The position numbers were made by a program, and so were the translations under genes. From NCBI RefSeq assembly GCF_003096355.1, contig NZ_QEKI01000019.1:1-64000 (forward strand): a stretch of DNA of 64,000 bases, written 5' to 3'. Source of the DNA: Pontibacter virosus. Its GTDB lineage: Bacteria; Bacteroidota; Bacteroidia; Cytophagales; Hymenobacteraceae. Of the stretch, positions 33,141 to 42,038 are shown piece after piece. The number at the start of each line of letters is the position of its first letter. The first letter of the stretch is position 1. The notes beneath the pieces are model-generated. The model did no database searches, was not told the origin of the DNA, and was given only the letters and a program-made list of their open reading frames with translations.

Positions 33141-34391
33141 TTATGCGTCCAGTTCGCCGGCAATCACGTTCAGGCTACTCAGCGTCAGGATGGCGTCGGC
33201 CAGCTGACCGCCTTTGATCATCTCGGTGTAAGCCTGATAGTAAATGAAGCAAGGTCTTCTGAAGTGCAGACGGTATGGCGTTCTGCCGCCGTCGCTGATC
33301 AGGTAGAAACCAAGCTCGCCGTTGCCGCCTTCCACGCTGTGGTATACCTCGCCTTTCGGAGCGTCAATCTCACCCATCACAATCTTAAAATGATAGATAA
33401 GTGCTTCCATGCTGGTGTATACTTCCTGCTTTGGAGGCAAATAGTAATGCGGTGCGTCGGCGTGGTACGAGCCTTCTGGCAGGTTTTTGTAAGCCTGTTC
33501 GATGATTTTCAAGCTTTGCCATACCTCTTCGTTGCGCACTAAGAAACGGTCGTAGGTATCGCCTTTCTCGCCAACTGGGATTTCAAACTCGAAATCGTCG
33601 TAAGAAGAGTAAGGGTTCATCACACGCACGTCGTAGTCAACGCCCGTGGCACGCAGGTTAGGACCTGTGAAGCCGTAGTTCAAGGCACGCTCCGCCGAAA
33701 TGGCACCCACACCCACCGTACGGTCGATAAAGATACGGTTGCGGGTCAGCATTTTCTCGAACTCCGCCCATACCTTCGGGAAGCGCTTCAGGAACTCACC
33801 AATCAGGTGCAAGGCCTTTGGCGAAAGGTCGCGCTCCATGCCGCCGATACGACCCATGTTGGTCGTCAGACGGGCACCGCATACCTCTTCGTAAATGTCG
33901 TAAATGTGCTCACGCTCCTGCATTACGTACAGGAAGCCGGTGAAAGCGCCGGAGTCCACACCCAAGATTGAGTTACAAATCAGGTGGTCGGAAATACGGG
34001 CCAGCTCCATCATAATTACCCGGATGTACTGCGCACGCTTCGGGATTTCTATACCCAAAAGCTTCTCCACTGTCATGTGGTACCCCATGTTGTTGATAGG
34101 GGACGAACAGTAGTTCATGCGGTCGGTGAGCGGCGTAATCTGGTAGAACGGTCTGCGCTCGGCAATCTTCTCGAAAGCACGGTGAATGTACCCGATGGTC
34201 GGCACGGCATCCATGATAACCTCCCCGTCCATCTGTAGGATGTTCTGGAAGATACCGTGTGTGGCCGGGTGCGTCGGACCCAGGTTCAGGGTCGTCAGGT
34301 TCTCGTTCTTTTTGTCCTGCAGTTTCAGGTCGCGGTTGTCGCGGAATTCCTGCAACTGGTCAGTATCAGCTGTTTTATTATCAGTAGCCAT
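33141..34391 (-). CDS. nuoD: NADH-quinone oxidoreductase subunit D
   Basis: A 416-residue 49-kDa-type subunit that forms the quinone-binding pocket with NuoB. It shows LGPTHPATHGIFQNILQMDGE near 37-57 with the conserved His residues, IGYIHRAFEKIAERR near 66-80, and the C-terminal SLNVIAGELDA. It is a stand-alone NuoD and not a NuoCD fusion, since nuoC lies 15 bases upstream as a separate gene. Confidence 0.96.
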   Translation of the reverse strand: MATDNKTADTDQLQEFRDNRDLKLQDKKNENLTTLNLGPTHPATHGIFQNILQMDGEVIMDAVPTIGYIHRAFEKIAERRPFYQITPLTDRMNYCSSPINNMGYHMTVEKLLGIEIPKRAQYIRVIMMELARISDHLICNSILGVDSGAFTGFLYVMQEREHIYDIYEEVCGARLTTNMGRIGGMERDLSPKALHLIGEFLKRFPKVWAEFEKMLTRNRIFIDRTVGVGAISAERALNYGFTGPNLRATGVDYDVRVMNPYSSYDDFEFEIPVGEKGDTYDRFLVRNEEVWQSLKIIEQAYKNLPEGSYHADAPHYYLPPKQEVYTSMEALIYHFKIVMGEIDAPKGEVYHSVEGGNGELGFYLISDGGRTPYRLHFRRPCFIYYQAYTEMIKGGQLADAILTLSSLNVIAGELDA

Positions 34392-34406
34392 AGTGGTTTA
34401 TCTGGC

Positions 34407-34913
34407 TTAGCGTCCGAAATACGTATCGATTTTGTCTTCCCGCGTCTGGTCTTCCAGCGGATACTGCTTGAGCATCGGGTGGTACTCCATCTCCTCGATG
34501 TTGAGGATGCGGATCAGGTTCGGGTGACCGGTAAAGATGAAACCGTAAAAGTCATAGGCCTCACGCTCCATCCAGTTGGCGGTGGCGTAAATGTTGGTCA
34601 GCGTTGGCAATACCGGGTCTTCGGCAGGCACAAACACCTTAATGCGCAGACGGTAATTGTGACGCAGGCTATGCAATTGGTACATCATGCACAACTCCTT
34701 GCCTTTGTGGTCAGGGAAGTGAATGCCTGCCATCGTGGTCAGGAACTGCACCTGCAGATCCTTGTCGTCATACAGGTATTGGATCAGGGCAATGATGTTC
34801 TCACGAGTAGTCGTGAAGGTCATGATTCCGTCCGGGTTGTAGGCATCAAAGATGCTCTCTTCACCGAACTGGGCTATCAGTTTACCGAGTACGTTTTCGT
34901 TCGTAAGCTCCAT
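34407..34913 (-). CDS. nuoC: NADH-quinone oxidoreductase subunit C
   Basis: A 168-residue 30-kDa-type subunit of the connecting module. The signature EREAYDFYGFIFTGHPNLIRIL is visible in order near 116-137, followed by the acidic tail with PLEDQTREDKIDTYFGR. Length is normal for a separate NuoC. It begins 5 bases after nuoB. Confidence 0.94.
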   Translation of the reverse strand: MELTNENVLGKLIAQFGEESIFDAYNPDGIMTFTTTRENIIALIQYLYDDKDLQVQFLTTMAGIHFPDHKGKELCMMYQLHSLRHNYRLRIKVFVPAEDPVLPTLTNIYATANWMEREAYDFYGFIFTGHPNLIRILNIEEMEYHPMLKQYPLEDQTREDKIDTYFGR

Positions 34914-34918
34914 GCTGC

Positions 34919-35473
34919 TTATTTAATGTTGTAAGAAGCCAAAAGTGCCTGGTATTCAGGTGAGTTGCGGCGGCGTAGCGATTCGTTCTTGGCCAGATCC
35001 TGCACACGCATCAATCCGTCCAGAATCTGCTCCGGTCTTGGCGGGCAGCCCGGTACGTACACGTCAACCGGCACGACACGGTCTATACCTTGCAGCACAG
35101 AGTAGGAGTCGAAAATACCGCCTGAGGTAGCGCAAGCGCCAACAGCCACCACCCAGCGTGGCTCGGCCATCTGCTCGTATACCTGCTTCACGACAGGACC
35201 CATCTTTTTGGCAATGGTACCCATCACCAACAGGATATCGGCCTGACGTGGCGAGAAGCTCGGGCGCTCCGAACCGAAACGGGAGATGTCGTAGGTAGCG
35301 CCCATGGTCGCCATAAACTCGATACCGCAGCAAGAAGTGGCAAAAGGCAATGGCCAAAGCGAGTTCGCGCGGGCCAGACCAATCACTTTCTCAAAGGAAG
35401 TAGCAAAGAAACCAGCACCGCTATGGCCTTCAGGTGCCTCTGCCATGTTTATATCTTTATTTAAATCGCTCAT
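34919..35473 (-). CDS. nuoB: NADH-quinone oxidoreductase subunit B
   Basis: A 184-residue subunit that carries the terminal 4Fe-4S cluster N2, the direct donor to quinone. The ligands are Cys48 and Cys49 (ATSCCGIEFM), the cysteine of VGACATSGG near 113, and that of PGCPPRPEQ near 143. A hydrophilic start of about 25 residues precedes the conserved domain. It lies 80 bases after nuoA. Confidence 0.96.
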   Translation of the reverse strand: MSDLNKDINMAEAPEGHSGAGFFATSFEKVIGLARANSLWPLPFATSCCGIEFMATMGATYDISRFGSERPSFSPRQADILLVMGTIAKKMGPVVKQVYEQMAEPRWVVAVGACATSGGIFDSYSVLQGIDRVVPVDVYVPGCPPRPEQILDGLMRVQDLAKNESLRRRNSPEYQALLASYNIK

Positions 35474-35553
35474 GTCTTCTAAATTCTAGGTTTTAATCTG
35501 CATTTACCCCTGAAAAAACACCGTTTACCCTATAAAAGTTTAATGGTGCCGAA

Positions 35554-35928
35554 CTACTTGAGAATCCCTTTTTTGATTTCGTAGAAGAAGCCAGTCAGGA
35601 TAACGCCCAGGAACAACATCATCGGCAGGAAGCCCTCCAGACCGAATTCACGGAAGTTCACTGCCCAAGGGTACATGAAGATAATTTCAATATCGAACAG
35701 CACGAACAGGATGGCCGTGAGGAAGTACTTGTAAGAGATCGGCGTGCGCGCATCACCCACAGACTCCACACCACTTTCCCAGGGGTTGTCCTTTACCTCA
35801 CTTTTTCTTTTCGGGCCCAATAAATGGGTTACCACCAGCGCGAAAATAACGAAGCCGAGCGCTGCCGCAAATTGTATCAAAATAGGGAGGTAGTCCGACG
35901 GTAGATACTGAGTATCAGTAGTTTCCAT
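35554..35928 (-). CDS. nuoA: NADH-quinone oxidoreductase subunit A
   Basis: A 124-residue membrane subunit with three spans, and the first gene of the complex I cluster. It shows NPWESGVESVGDARTPISYKYFLTAILFVLFDIEIIFMYPWA in order near 43-84, including the DIEIIFMYPW motif. A near-perfect Bacteroidota promoter lies just upstream. Confidence 0.95.
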   Translation of the reverse strand: METTDTQYLPSDYLPILIQFAAALGFVIFALVVTHLLGPKRKSEVKDNPWESGVESVGDARTPISYKYFLTAILFVLFDIEIIFMYPWAVNFREFGLEGFLPMMLFLGVILTGFFYEIKKGILK

Positions 35929-35959
35929 ATTGCTGCTATGCTTTATTGAAATTTGGGAG

Positions 35960-35990
35960 CAAAATTAGGTATAAATAGCCAACAATCAAA
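35960..35990 (-). promoter_or_regulatory. Promoter of the nuo operon
   Basis: On the minus strand TTTG (35990-35987), a 19-base spacer and TAATTTTG (35967-35960) match the Bacteroidota consensus TTTG-N19-TANNTTTG at every defined base. Transcription should start near 35953, about 25 bases before the nuoA ATG. The spacer contains a TATACC word. Confidence 0.78.
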
Positions 35991-36224
35991 AGACTATATC
36001 CAATGTAAATAGCGTTTGAAATTGTTCTAAAGTATTATTTGCCGGTGTGAATGCAATTCTGGTCGTTTTTGCAATGTGTACAGCTCGTGTTGTTTGTAGA
36101 TAGAGGGTTGTCAGGTATAGCTATCAGGTATAGCGGGGTGGATGTTAGAACAATGGTTGGGTGTTTTCTCTTTGGATAAGTGCCAATGTGAAAGTGATGC
36201 CGTTTCAACTTACTCTTTGTTATC

Positions 36225-36305
36225 CTGTAAGAATCTTATTGGCTTATAGTAAAGGCTTAATCTCCCTTCCACCAAGTTTCTTAACAGAATGACAGTGAAT
36301 TTTGA
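36225..36305 (+). repeat. Dispersed intergenic repeat, copy 2
   Basis: TCCTGTAAGAATCTTATTGG, AAAGGCTTAATCTCCC and AAGTTTCTTAACAGAATGAC follow in the same order as in copy 1 at 31025-31123. The GGGGTAGGGGCC insert of copy 1 is absent. Confidence 0.75.
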
Positions 36306-36464
36306 GCTTTTTATCTTAACGCAAAATGATAATTCCGGGTCCAACCGCCACTAGCCCCGCCCTGTCTAGGGCGGTGAATCCGCAATTACTCCTTCCAAAG
36401 TATAAGCATTGTCGTTAGGCAGGTATAGACTGAAGACTTTACGGGTATAAACCAAGGGTGGTAA

Positions 36465-36508
36465 AAACAGGAAGCACCACGCCCTTTCGAGCGTGGTGCT
36501 TCCTGTTT
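36465..36508 (-). terminator. pruA terminator, perfect 18-bp stem
   Basis: AAACAGGAAGCACCACGC (36465-36482) pairs perfectly with 36491-36508 around CCTTTCGA. It lies 17 bases past the stop codon of the minus-strand pruA gene, with an A-run on the left that reads as Ts on that strand. Confidence 0.88.
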
Positions 36509-36524
36509 CAGGTATCGCTATACC

Positions 36525-38159
36525 CTATTTATTCTCACCCAGGAATGGGTAGCGGTAGTCTGTTGGCGTTACGAACGTCTCTTTGATAGAGCGGGCAGAT
36601 ACCCAGCGCAACAGGTTCAGCATAGAACCAGCCTTGTCATTGGTACCCGAGGCACGGGCTCCACCGAATGGCTGTTGGCCTACCACAGCACCGGTTGGCT
36701 TGTCGTTGATGTAGAAGTTACCAGCTGCGTTCACCAGTTTCTTCGTTGCAAACTCCGCTGCATAACGGTCACGGCTGAAGATAGCACCTGTCAGAGCGTA
36801 GGGTGACGTTGAGTTTACCAGTTCCAGTGTCTCTGCAAAGTTGTTCTCGTCATACACGTAGATCGAGATAACCGGGCCGAAGATTTCTTCGCACATGGTC
36901 ACATACTGCGGATTGTGCGACAGGAGTACAGTCGGTTCGATGAAATAGCCTTTCGATTTGTCGTAGTTACCACCGGCAATTACTTCTACCTCGTTGCTCT
37001 CCTTGGCGTTGTCGATGTACCTGGCGATCTTGTCGAATGACTTCTCGTCAATCACCGCGTTGATGAAGTTAGAGAAATCTTCTGGCGGACCCATCTTGAA
37101 AGTCTTCAGGTCTTCCACCACGTAGTTTTTCACGTCTTCCCACAGGTTACTCGGGATGTAGGCGCGTGAAGCGGCAGAGCATTTCTGGCCCTGGTACTCG
37201 AAAGCGCCACGCACAATACCGGTCGCAACCTGCTTGGCGTCTGCAGAACTGTGCGCCACGATAAAGTCCTTGCCGCCTGTCTCTCCCACAATGCGCGGGT
37301 ATGTTTTATACTTGTGAATGTTCTGTCCAATGGTCTTCCAGATATTCTGGAAGACGCCTGTGCTGCCCGTGAAGTGGATACCCGCGAAATCAGCGTGGTT
37401 GAAGATCACCTCGCCAGCCGTTGGGCCGTCTACGTACACCAGGTTGATCACACCATCCGGCAGACCAGCCTCACGGAACAGCTCCATGATCATTTGGGCG
37501 GCGTACACCTGCGTGTTGGCAGGTTTCCATACCACTACGTTACCCATCATAGCCACGCACGAAGGTAAGTTACCGGCAATAGCTGTGAAGTTAAAAGGGG
37601 TCAGAGCGAACACGAAGCCCTCCAACGGACGATGCTCCATGCGGTTCCATACCCCCGGCGATGACTCAGGCTGCATGTGGTAGATCTCCGTGGCATACTG
37701 CACGTTGAAACGCAGGAAGTCGATCAGTTCGCAGGCAGCGTCGATCTCTGCCTGGTACGCGTTCTTCGACTGGCCCAGCATGGTAGCGGCGTTCAATCTG
37801 GCTCTCCAAGGTCCAGCCAGCAGTTCGGCGGCTTTCAGGAAAATGCTCAAACGGTGCTCCCAACCCATGGCAGCCCACTCTTCACGGGCAGCAAGTGCTG
37901 CGTTAATCGCTTGTTCCACGTGGGACGCATCGCCTTCGCTGAAGTGACCCAGGATGTGCTTGTGGTCGTGCGGCTGAAGCATCGGCTTCTTGTTGTCGGT
38001 GTATACCTTGTCACCGCCGATATACATGGGTACATCGATTTCTTGCGACTTAAGTTCTTTATAAGTGCGATGCAATTCCTCACGCTCCGGAGAACCAGGA
38101 GCGTACGATTTTACAGGTTCGTTTATGGGGGTAGGTACTCTAAAAAATCCTGTTGCCAT
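36525..38159 (-). CDS. pruA: L-glutamate gamma-semialdehyde dehydrogenase (P5C dehydrogenase)
   Basis: A 544-residue NAD-dependent aldehyde dehydrogenase that oxidises glutamate semialdehyde to glutamate, the second step of proline breakdown. It resembles the stand-alone P5CDH type of animals and Bacteroidota. VGETGGKDFIVAHSSAD near 292-308 holds the base glutamate, and the nucleophile cysteine is in YQGQKCSAASRAY near 325-337. EEIFGPVISIYVYDE and QQPFGGARASGTNDKAG follow. Length is right for this type. The proline dehydrogenase gene is not in the window. TACCTTTG at 38232-38225 matches a -7 element. Confidence 0.93.
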   Translation of the reverse strand: MATGFFRVPTPINEPVKSYAPGSPEREELHRTYKELKSQEIDVPMYIGGDKVYTDNKKPMLQPHDHKHILGHFSEGDASHVEQAINAALAAREEWAAMGWEHRLSIFLKAAELLAGPWRARLNAATMLGQSKNAYQAEIDAACELIDFLRFNVQYATEIYHMQPESSPGVWNRMEHRPLEGFVFALTPFNFTAIAGNLPSCVAMMGNVVVWKPANTQVYAAQMIMELFREAGLPDGVINLVYVDGPTAGEVIFNHADFAGIHFTGSTGVFQNIWKTIGQNIHKYKTYPRIVGETGGKDFIVAHSSADAKQVATGIVRGAFEYQGQKCSAASRAYIPSNLWEDVKNYVVEDLKTFKMGPPEDFSNFINAVIDEKSFDKIARYIDNAKESNEVEVIAGGNYDKSKGYFIEPTVLLSHNPQYVTMCEEIFGPVISIYVYDENNFAETLELVNSTSPYALTGAIFSRDRYAAEFATKKLVNAAGNFYINDKPTGAVVGQQPFGGARASGTNDKAGSMLNLLRWVSARSIKETFVTPTDYRYPFLGENK

Positions 38160-38276
38160 CTCTTTTGATATTTTACAGATTCAGAATAAGACATTCGAAA
38201 GACCACTTGGGGCAGTCCTCTATACAAAGGTAAGGCGAATTATTTTATTTTCCGGCCTGTGAAGGGAGTAGCTTTG

Positions 38277-38981
38277 CTATAACATAGCCTGCAGTTCGCT
38301 CAGGCAGTGGATGTGGTAGGTAGGTTTAGGCGCCAGCTTACTTTTACTCTTCTCCGGGTTGAAGAAAACCTGGTCTATACCTGCCAGGCGGGCGCCGTCT
38401 ATATCGCACTCCAGGTTGTCGCCGATCATCAAACAGTCTTCGGAGCGCACCTGGATGCGGTCCAGCGCATGCTCGAAGATTCGCTTGTCGGGCTTCTTGT
38501 AACCGCAGCACTCTGAGGTCACGATCTCACCGAAATAGTCTGTCAGCTTAGAGCCATTCATTTTGATGTACTGCACATCCTTGAAACCATTAGTGATAAT
38601 GTGCAAACCATATTTCGGTTTGAGATAGTCGAGTACCTCAAAAGTATAGGGGAACACGGCCGTTTTCTGCGGGCACAGGTCGGTGTAGGCTTCTGATATA
38701 CCTGCCGGTACCTGGTGCGGCTCCAGGCCCAGTCCGGTCAGGGTTTTAACGAAGCGGGCCTCACGCAGCTCTTTCTGGTCGATTTTGCCTTTGTTGTAAA
38801 GGTCCCAGAGGAGGTGGTTTACGAACTTGTACTTCTTGTAAAAGGAGTCGCGGTCGAACAAGTTTTCAAACTCAGCCAGACCAAACTCGTGGTATAAGGT
38901 GTAGAGTGTCTCCTCGGAGTTTTTTTCAAAATCCCACAGCGTGTGGTCGAGGTCAAAAAATATATGTTTATATGGCTTCAT
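38277..38981 (-). CDS. YjjG-type HAD nucleotidase
   Basis: A 234-residue haloacid dehalogenase-family phosphatase, close to YjjG, which removes phosphate from non-canonical pyrimidine nucleotides. Motif I is FFDLDHTLW with Asp10 and Asp12. Motif II lies in IITNGFKDVQ near 125-134, motif III has KKPDKRIF near 165, and motif IV is IGDNLECDIDGA near 188-199. A helical cap occupies about 17-90. The ATG at 38981 is the only good start. No operon partner is evident. Confidence 0.85.
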   Translation of the reverse strand: MKPYKHIFFDLDHTLWDFEKNSEETLYTLYHEFGLAEFENLFDRDSFYKKYKFVNHLLWDLYNKGKIDQKELREARFVKTLTGLGLEPHQVPAGISEAYTDLCPQKTAVFPYTFEVLDYLKPKYGLHIITNGFKDVQYIKMNGSKLTDYFGEIVTSECCGYKKPDKRIFEHALDRIQVRSEDCLMIGDNLECDIDGARLAGIDQVFFNPEKSKSKLAPKPTYHIHCLSELQAML

Positions 38982-39118
38982 AATCGGGTGTCAGCTTTAT
39001 TGAAACGACTTGGCGGGCTGTATGTTTAAAAAATATATGTGAGAGCAACAGGCTAAAGTATACTAAAAGTTCTATATCACTGTTTAAACCAATGAACTAA
39101 AAAACTGTCTTACAGGGG

Positions 39119-39505
39119 TTAACTCTCGGTCCAGCGGCGGGTTTGCATGCGGTTAACGGCCAGCTCGCGGTTAGAGTACAGGATGCGGTAAGTTTCCAGA
39201 TCCTTTTGCAGGATGGCATCGCGCTCCAGGTAGGCGAAAATCTGTTGAACGAAATCGGAGGCTTCTTCCTTTAATGAGTAGTATACCCACTGATCGAGTT
39301 TGCGCGGTGTTACCAAGCCGGCATTGCGAAGGTAAGCCAGGTGGCGGGAAGTCTTGGTCTGGGTAAAGTCCAGTACATGCTCCAGGTCAGAAGTGCACAT
39401 CTCCTTGTTGCGCAGGATCAGGTGCAGCATGCGCAGCCGCGAGTCATCTGCCAGCGCCTTTAAAACCTGTTCGCCGAAGGTAAGACTGAAATGTTTGAGC
39501 CTCAT
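39119..39505 (-). CDS. ArsR-family transcriptional regulator
   Basis: A 128-residue winged-helix repressor. The fold is seen in VLKALADDSRLRMLHLIL (about 14-31), the recognition helix region TQTKTSRHLAYLRNAGLV (about 48-65), and the wing VTPRKLDQWVYYSLKEE. Metal-binding ELCVCDL is replaced by EMCTSDLEHVL, so only one of the usual cysteines remains and the effector is uncertain. It is divergent from a CarboxypepD_reg-like protein gene 73 bases away, which it may control along with itself. TAATTTTG at 39532-39525 matches a -7 element. Confidence 0.82.
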   Translation of the reverse strand: MRLKHFSLTFGEQVLKALADDSRLRMLHLILRNKEMCTSDLEHVLDFTQTKTSRHLAYLRNAGLVTPRKLDQWVYYSLKEEASDFVQQIFAYLERDAILQKDLETYRILYSNRELAVNRMQTRRWTES

Positions 39506-39578
39506 AATTGAACGCGTATCCGAACAAAATTAGCCAAAAGCTGCTATAATAAAATTATATGAAGTATTATTGTACTAC

Positions 39579-40253
39579 ATGATGCCCCAATTACAAAGAC
39601 TACTACTTAAGAATAATCGTGCCCTCGGCCTGATACTGCCTCTGGCCCTATTTGCTTTCCTGATGCTGGGTGTTTCCGGCGAGGTAGCAGCCCAGGGTCA
39701 TAAACGGGTGGTGCAGCTGACCGGCTTCGTAACCATCGGCGACAGCCTGTATGGTGTGGCCGGCGTGAACGTGTTTGTGCCCAAAACCAGCCGTGGCGCG
39801 CAGACCAATGCCTATGGTTTCTTCTCGGTGCCGGTACTAACTGGTGACAGTGTGGTGTTCAGTGCCATCGGTTACAAAAAACAGTACCTGAAAATACCGA
39901 AGAATTACCAGAGCCAGAGCTACTCCATTATTATGCAAATGCAGGAAGATCCGACGCAGCTGCCTGAAGTTCAGGTGTTTCCCTGGGCAACGGAGCGTGA
40001 TTTCAAAGAGGCTGTGCTGGCCGTGAAACTGCCGGATGATGGCATGGCCATTGCGATGCGGAACCTGGACCCCAAACGGCTCGAAGAACTCTTCAGCGTG
40101 ACGCCGATGGACGGGAACGCCAACTTCCGGGCCTGGAACATGCAACAAGTGCAGCGGCAGGAGCAACGCAACATGTTCCCGACGGTTAGTCCGTTCGCCA
40201 TCATTAAATTGCTCGATATGCTCCGAAACGGAGAATTCAATAACAAGAAGTAA
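39579..40253 (+). CDS. Exported CarboxypepD_reg-like domain protein
   Basis: A 224-residue exported protein. After a signal peptide (to about 38, ending GEVAAQ) comes a carboxypeptidase regulatory-like beta-sandwich (about 45-125): VQLTGFVTIGDSLYGVAGVNVFV, GAQTNAYGFFSVPV, DSVVFSAIGYKKQYLKI and YSIIMQMQED in order. That domain is usual at the start of TonB-dependent receptors, but no barrel follows. The C-terminal 100 residues, with LPEVQVFPWATERDFKEAV, are typical of a Bacteroidota family of unknown role. ATG at 39579 or 39582. Confidence 0.75.
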   Translation: MMPQLQRLLLKNNRALGLILPLALFAFLMLGVSGEVAAQGHKRVVQLTGFVTIGDSLYGVAGVNVFVPKTSRGAQTNAYGFFSVPVLTGDSVVFSAIGYKKQYLKIPKNYQSQSYSIIMQMQEDPTQLPEVQVFPWATERDFKEAVLAVKLPDDGMAIAMRNLDPKRLEELFSVTPMDGNANFRAWNMQQVQRQEQRNMFPTVSPFAIIKLLDMLRNGEFNNKK

Positions 40254-40271
40254 TCCCCTGAAAATTTACAG

Positions 40272-40309
40272 AAGCCCGGCGCAGGTATAGCTATACCTGC
40301 GCCGGGCTT
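40272..40309 (+). terminator. Terminator formed by a perfect 38-bp palindrome
   Basis: AAGCCCGGCGCAGGTATAG (40272-40290) is followed directly by its exact reverse complement (40291-40309), then Ts. The centre is GCAGGTATAG/CTATACCTGC, an inverted pair of the over-represented word. Confidence 0.9.
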
Positions 40310-40465
40310 TTTTTATGGCCTTCCCGGCTTGCGCCCCGTTCCAAATTGCACCAAAAGTAACCAACATCATTGGCTTGCGTTAGTCCCCAATATAGAAAGA
40401 AACGTATACAGATTGGCCTTGCATTGGCTTTGGCCGCGTTGTTTTCAACAGAAAAAAATCACCTT

Positions 40466-41812
40466 ATGCTGGATGTAGATAAACTATCGCTCAATATACC
40501 TGATACCACCAAGCCCCGCGTCGTGATCATTGGCGGCGGATTTGGGGGAATAAACGTAGCCCAACGACTGAAATGCAAAGACTTTCAGGTGGTGATGCTT
40601 GATCGCCAGAACTACCATGGCTTCTGGCCGCTGCTTTACCAGGTGGCTACCGCCGGTCTGGAGCCGGATTCTATCGCCGAGCCGCTCCGCAAAATGTTCG
40701 GTAGCGACAAGTTCGAAGATTTTCACTTCCGACTGGTTAAAGTAAATGGCGTTAACCCCATCGCTAAAATGGTGCATACCGTTGTGGGTGACCTGGCTTA
40801 CGACTACCTGATCATCGCGACTGGTACCAAAACGAACTACTTCGGCAATGATGAGGTGAAGAAAAATTCCTTCCCGTTGAAACAGGTGCCGCATGCCCTG
40901 AACCTGCGCAGCCATTTGTTTCAGTGCTTTGAGCAAGCCAGTATGACCGCTGACCCCGAACTGCAGCAGAGCCTGCTCAACTTCGTGATTGTGGGAGGCG
41001 GACCAACAGGCGTGGAAACCGCCGGAGCTCTGGCCGAAATGCGCAAGCACATCCTGCCGACCGACTATCCGGGCGTGGACTTTAACAGAATGAACATCTA
41101 TCTGGTGGAAGGGATGGACCGCGTGCTGCCGCCTATGTCACCGGAAGCGAGCGAGAAGACGCTGAAGTACCTGCAGGAAATGGGTGTTGTTGTGAAGCTG
41201 AATGCGCTGGTGGAGGGATATGACGGCTATGTAGCCACCATTAAAGGGGGAGAGGAAATCCAAACGCAGACTTTAGTATGGGCTGCCGGTGTGCAGGGTG
41301 CCCTTATTGACGGTCTGCCGGCTGAAGCTGTGGAGCGTGGCCGTATACTGGTAAACCGCTACAACCAGGTGCTCGGCTATGATGACATATTCGCGATAGG
41401 GGACATTGCCTTTATGAAAACCGATAAGTGGCCGAAAGGGCACCCTGGTGTGGCGCAGCCCGCCATACAGCAGGGCAAGCTGCTGTCCAAGAACCTGAGG
41501 CGCCTGATCAAAGGTGAGAAGATGGAGGAGTTTGAATACGTTGATAAGGGCTCGCTGGCGATCATCGGCCGCAACAGGGCGGTGGCAGACCTGCCTGGCA
41601 ACATCCACCTCGGAGGTTTCTTTGCCTGGATGACCTGGCTGTTTGTGCACGTGATGGCCTTGGTGGGCTTCCGGAACAAACTGGTGGTGCTGAGTAACTG
41701 GGTATACCGGTTCTTTACTTACGAAAACGGCACGCGCCTCATCATTCGTCCGTTTGTCAGGAAAGGAGACACGGTGAGGCAGCAATTCATTAACAAGTAC
41801 AACACGGAGTGA
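40466..41812 (+). CDS. ndh: Type II NADH:quinone oxidoreductase (NDH-2)
   Basis: A 448-residue FAD enzyme that passes electrons from NADH to quinone without pumping protons. The FAD-binding motif is VVIIGGGFGGINVAQRL near 19-35. The NADH-binding motif is FVIVGGGPTGVETAGALAE near 172-190, followed by ATAGLEPDSIAEP earlier and the FAD-contacting VFAIGDIAFM-type segment near 306. The C-terminal part, with VHVMALVGFRNKLVVL, is amphipathic and probably membrane-bound. The ATG at 40466 opens MLDVDKLSLN; the longer frame is not family-like. With the nuo genes, it gives the cell two NADH dehydrogenases. Confidence 0.88.
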   Translation: MLDVDKLSLNIPDTTKPRVVIIGGGFGGINVAQRLKCKDFQVVMLDRQNYHGFWPLLYQVATAGLEPDSIAEPLRKMFGSDKFEDFHFRLVKVNGVNPIAKMVHTVVGDLAYDYLIIATGTKTNYFGNDEVKKNSFPLKQVPHALNLRSHLFQCFEQASMTADPELQQSLLNFVIVGGGPTGVETAGALAEMRKHILPTDYPGVDFNRMNIYLVEGMDRVLPPMSPEASEKTLKYLQEMGVVVKLNALVEGYDGYVATIKGGEEIQTQTLVWAAGVQGALIDGLPAEAVERGRILVNRYNQVLGYDDIFAIGDIAFMKTDKWPKGHPGVAQPAIQQGKLLSKNLRRLIKGEKMEEFEYVDKGSLAIIGRNRAVADLPGNIHLGGFFAWMTWLFVHVMALVGFRNKLVVLSNWVYRFFTYENGTRLIIRPFVRKGDTVRQQFINKYNTE

Positions 41813-41820
41813 TGTTGGTA

Positions 41821-41862
41821 ATTTGATTGTTAAATTGTTGATGGTTAAATTGTTGGTTCATA
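41821..41862 (+). repeat. AT-rich imperfect repeat (GTTAAATTGTTGATGG type)
   Basis: Imperfect GTTAAATTGTTG units follow the NDH-2 stop codon. They match the runs at 7161-7210 directly and those at 6055-6093 and 52425-52467 in inverse orientation. Confidence 0.6.
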
Positions 41863-41951
41863 GGTTGTGCTAACTGGTGCATGTTCCCGAACTTGCGGCT
41901 AATTAGGATGAAGAGTTTTTGAACGGCGAACTCAGAGAGGCCAACAAATAC

Positions 41952-42001
41952 AAAAACACAAAAGGCATAGAATCCGTTGGTTCTATGCCTTTTGTGTTTT
42001 T
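41952..42001. terminator. Bidirectional terminator, perfect 21-bp stem
   Basis: Arms 41952-41972 and 41981-42001 pair perfectly around TCCGTTGG. A-rich and T-rich ends let it serve both ndh and the convergent esterase gene. Confidence 0.9.
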
Positions 42002-42038
42002 AGGCCCTCGCCAGAGGCAAGTGAGGGCAACTTACTTC

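Larger units (their letters stand above)
35991..36524. other. Long spacer with repeats and a hairpin
   Basis: No gene is supported between nuoA and pruA. It holds the second copy of the dispersed repeat (36225-36305), a perfect 7-bp hairpin CCGCCCT-GTCT-AGGGCGG at 36357-36374, several GGTATA words and the pruA terminator at its end. Confidence 0.6.
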
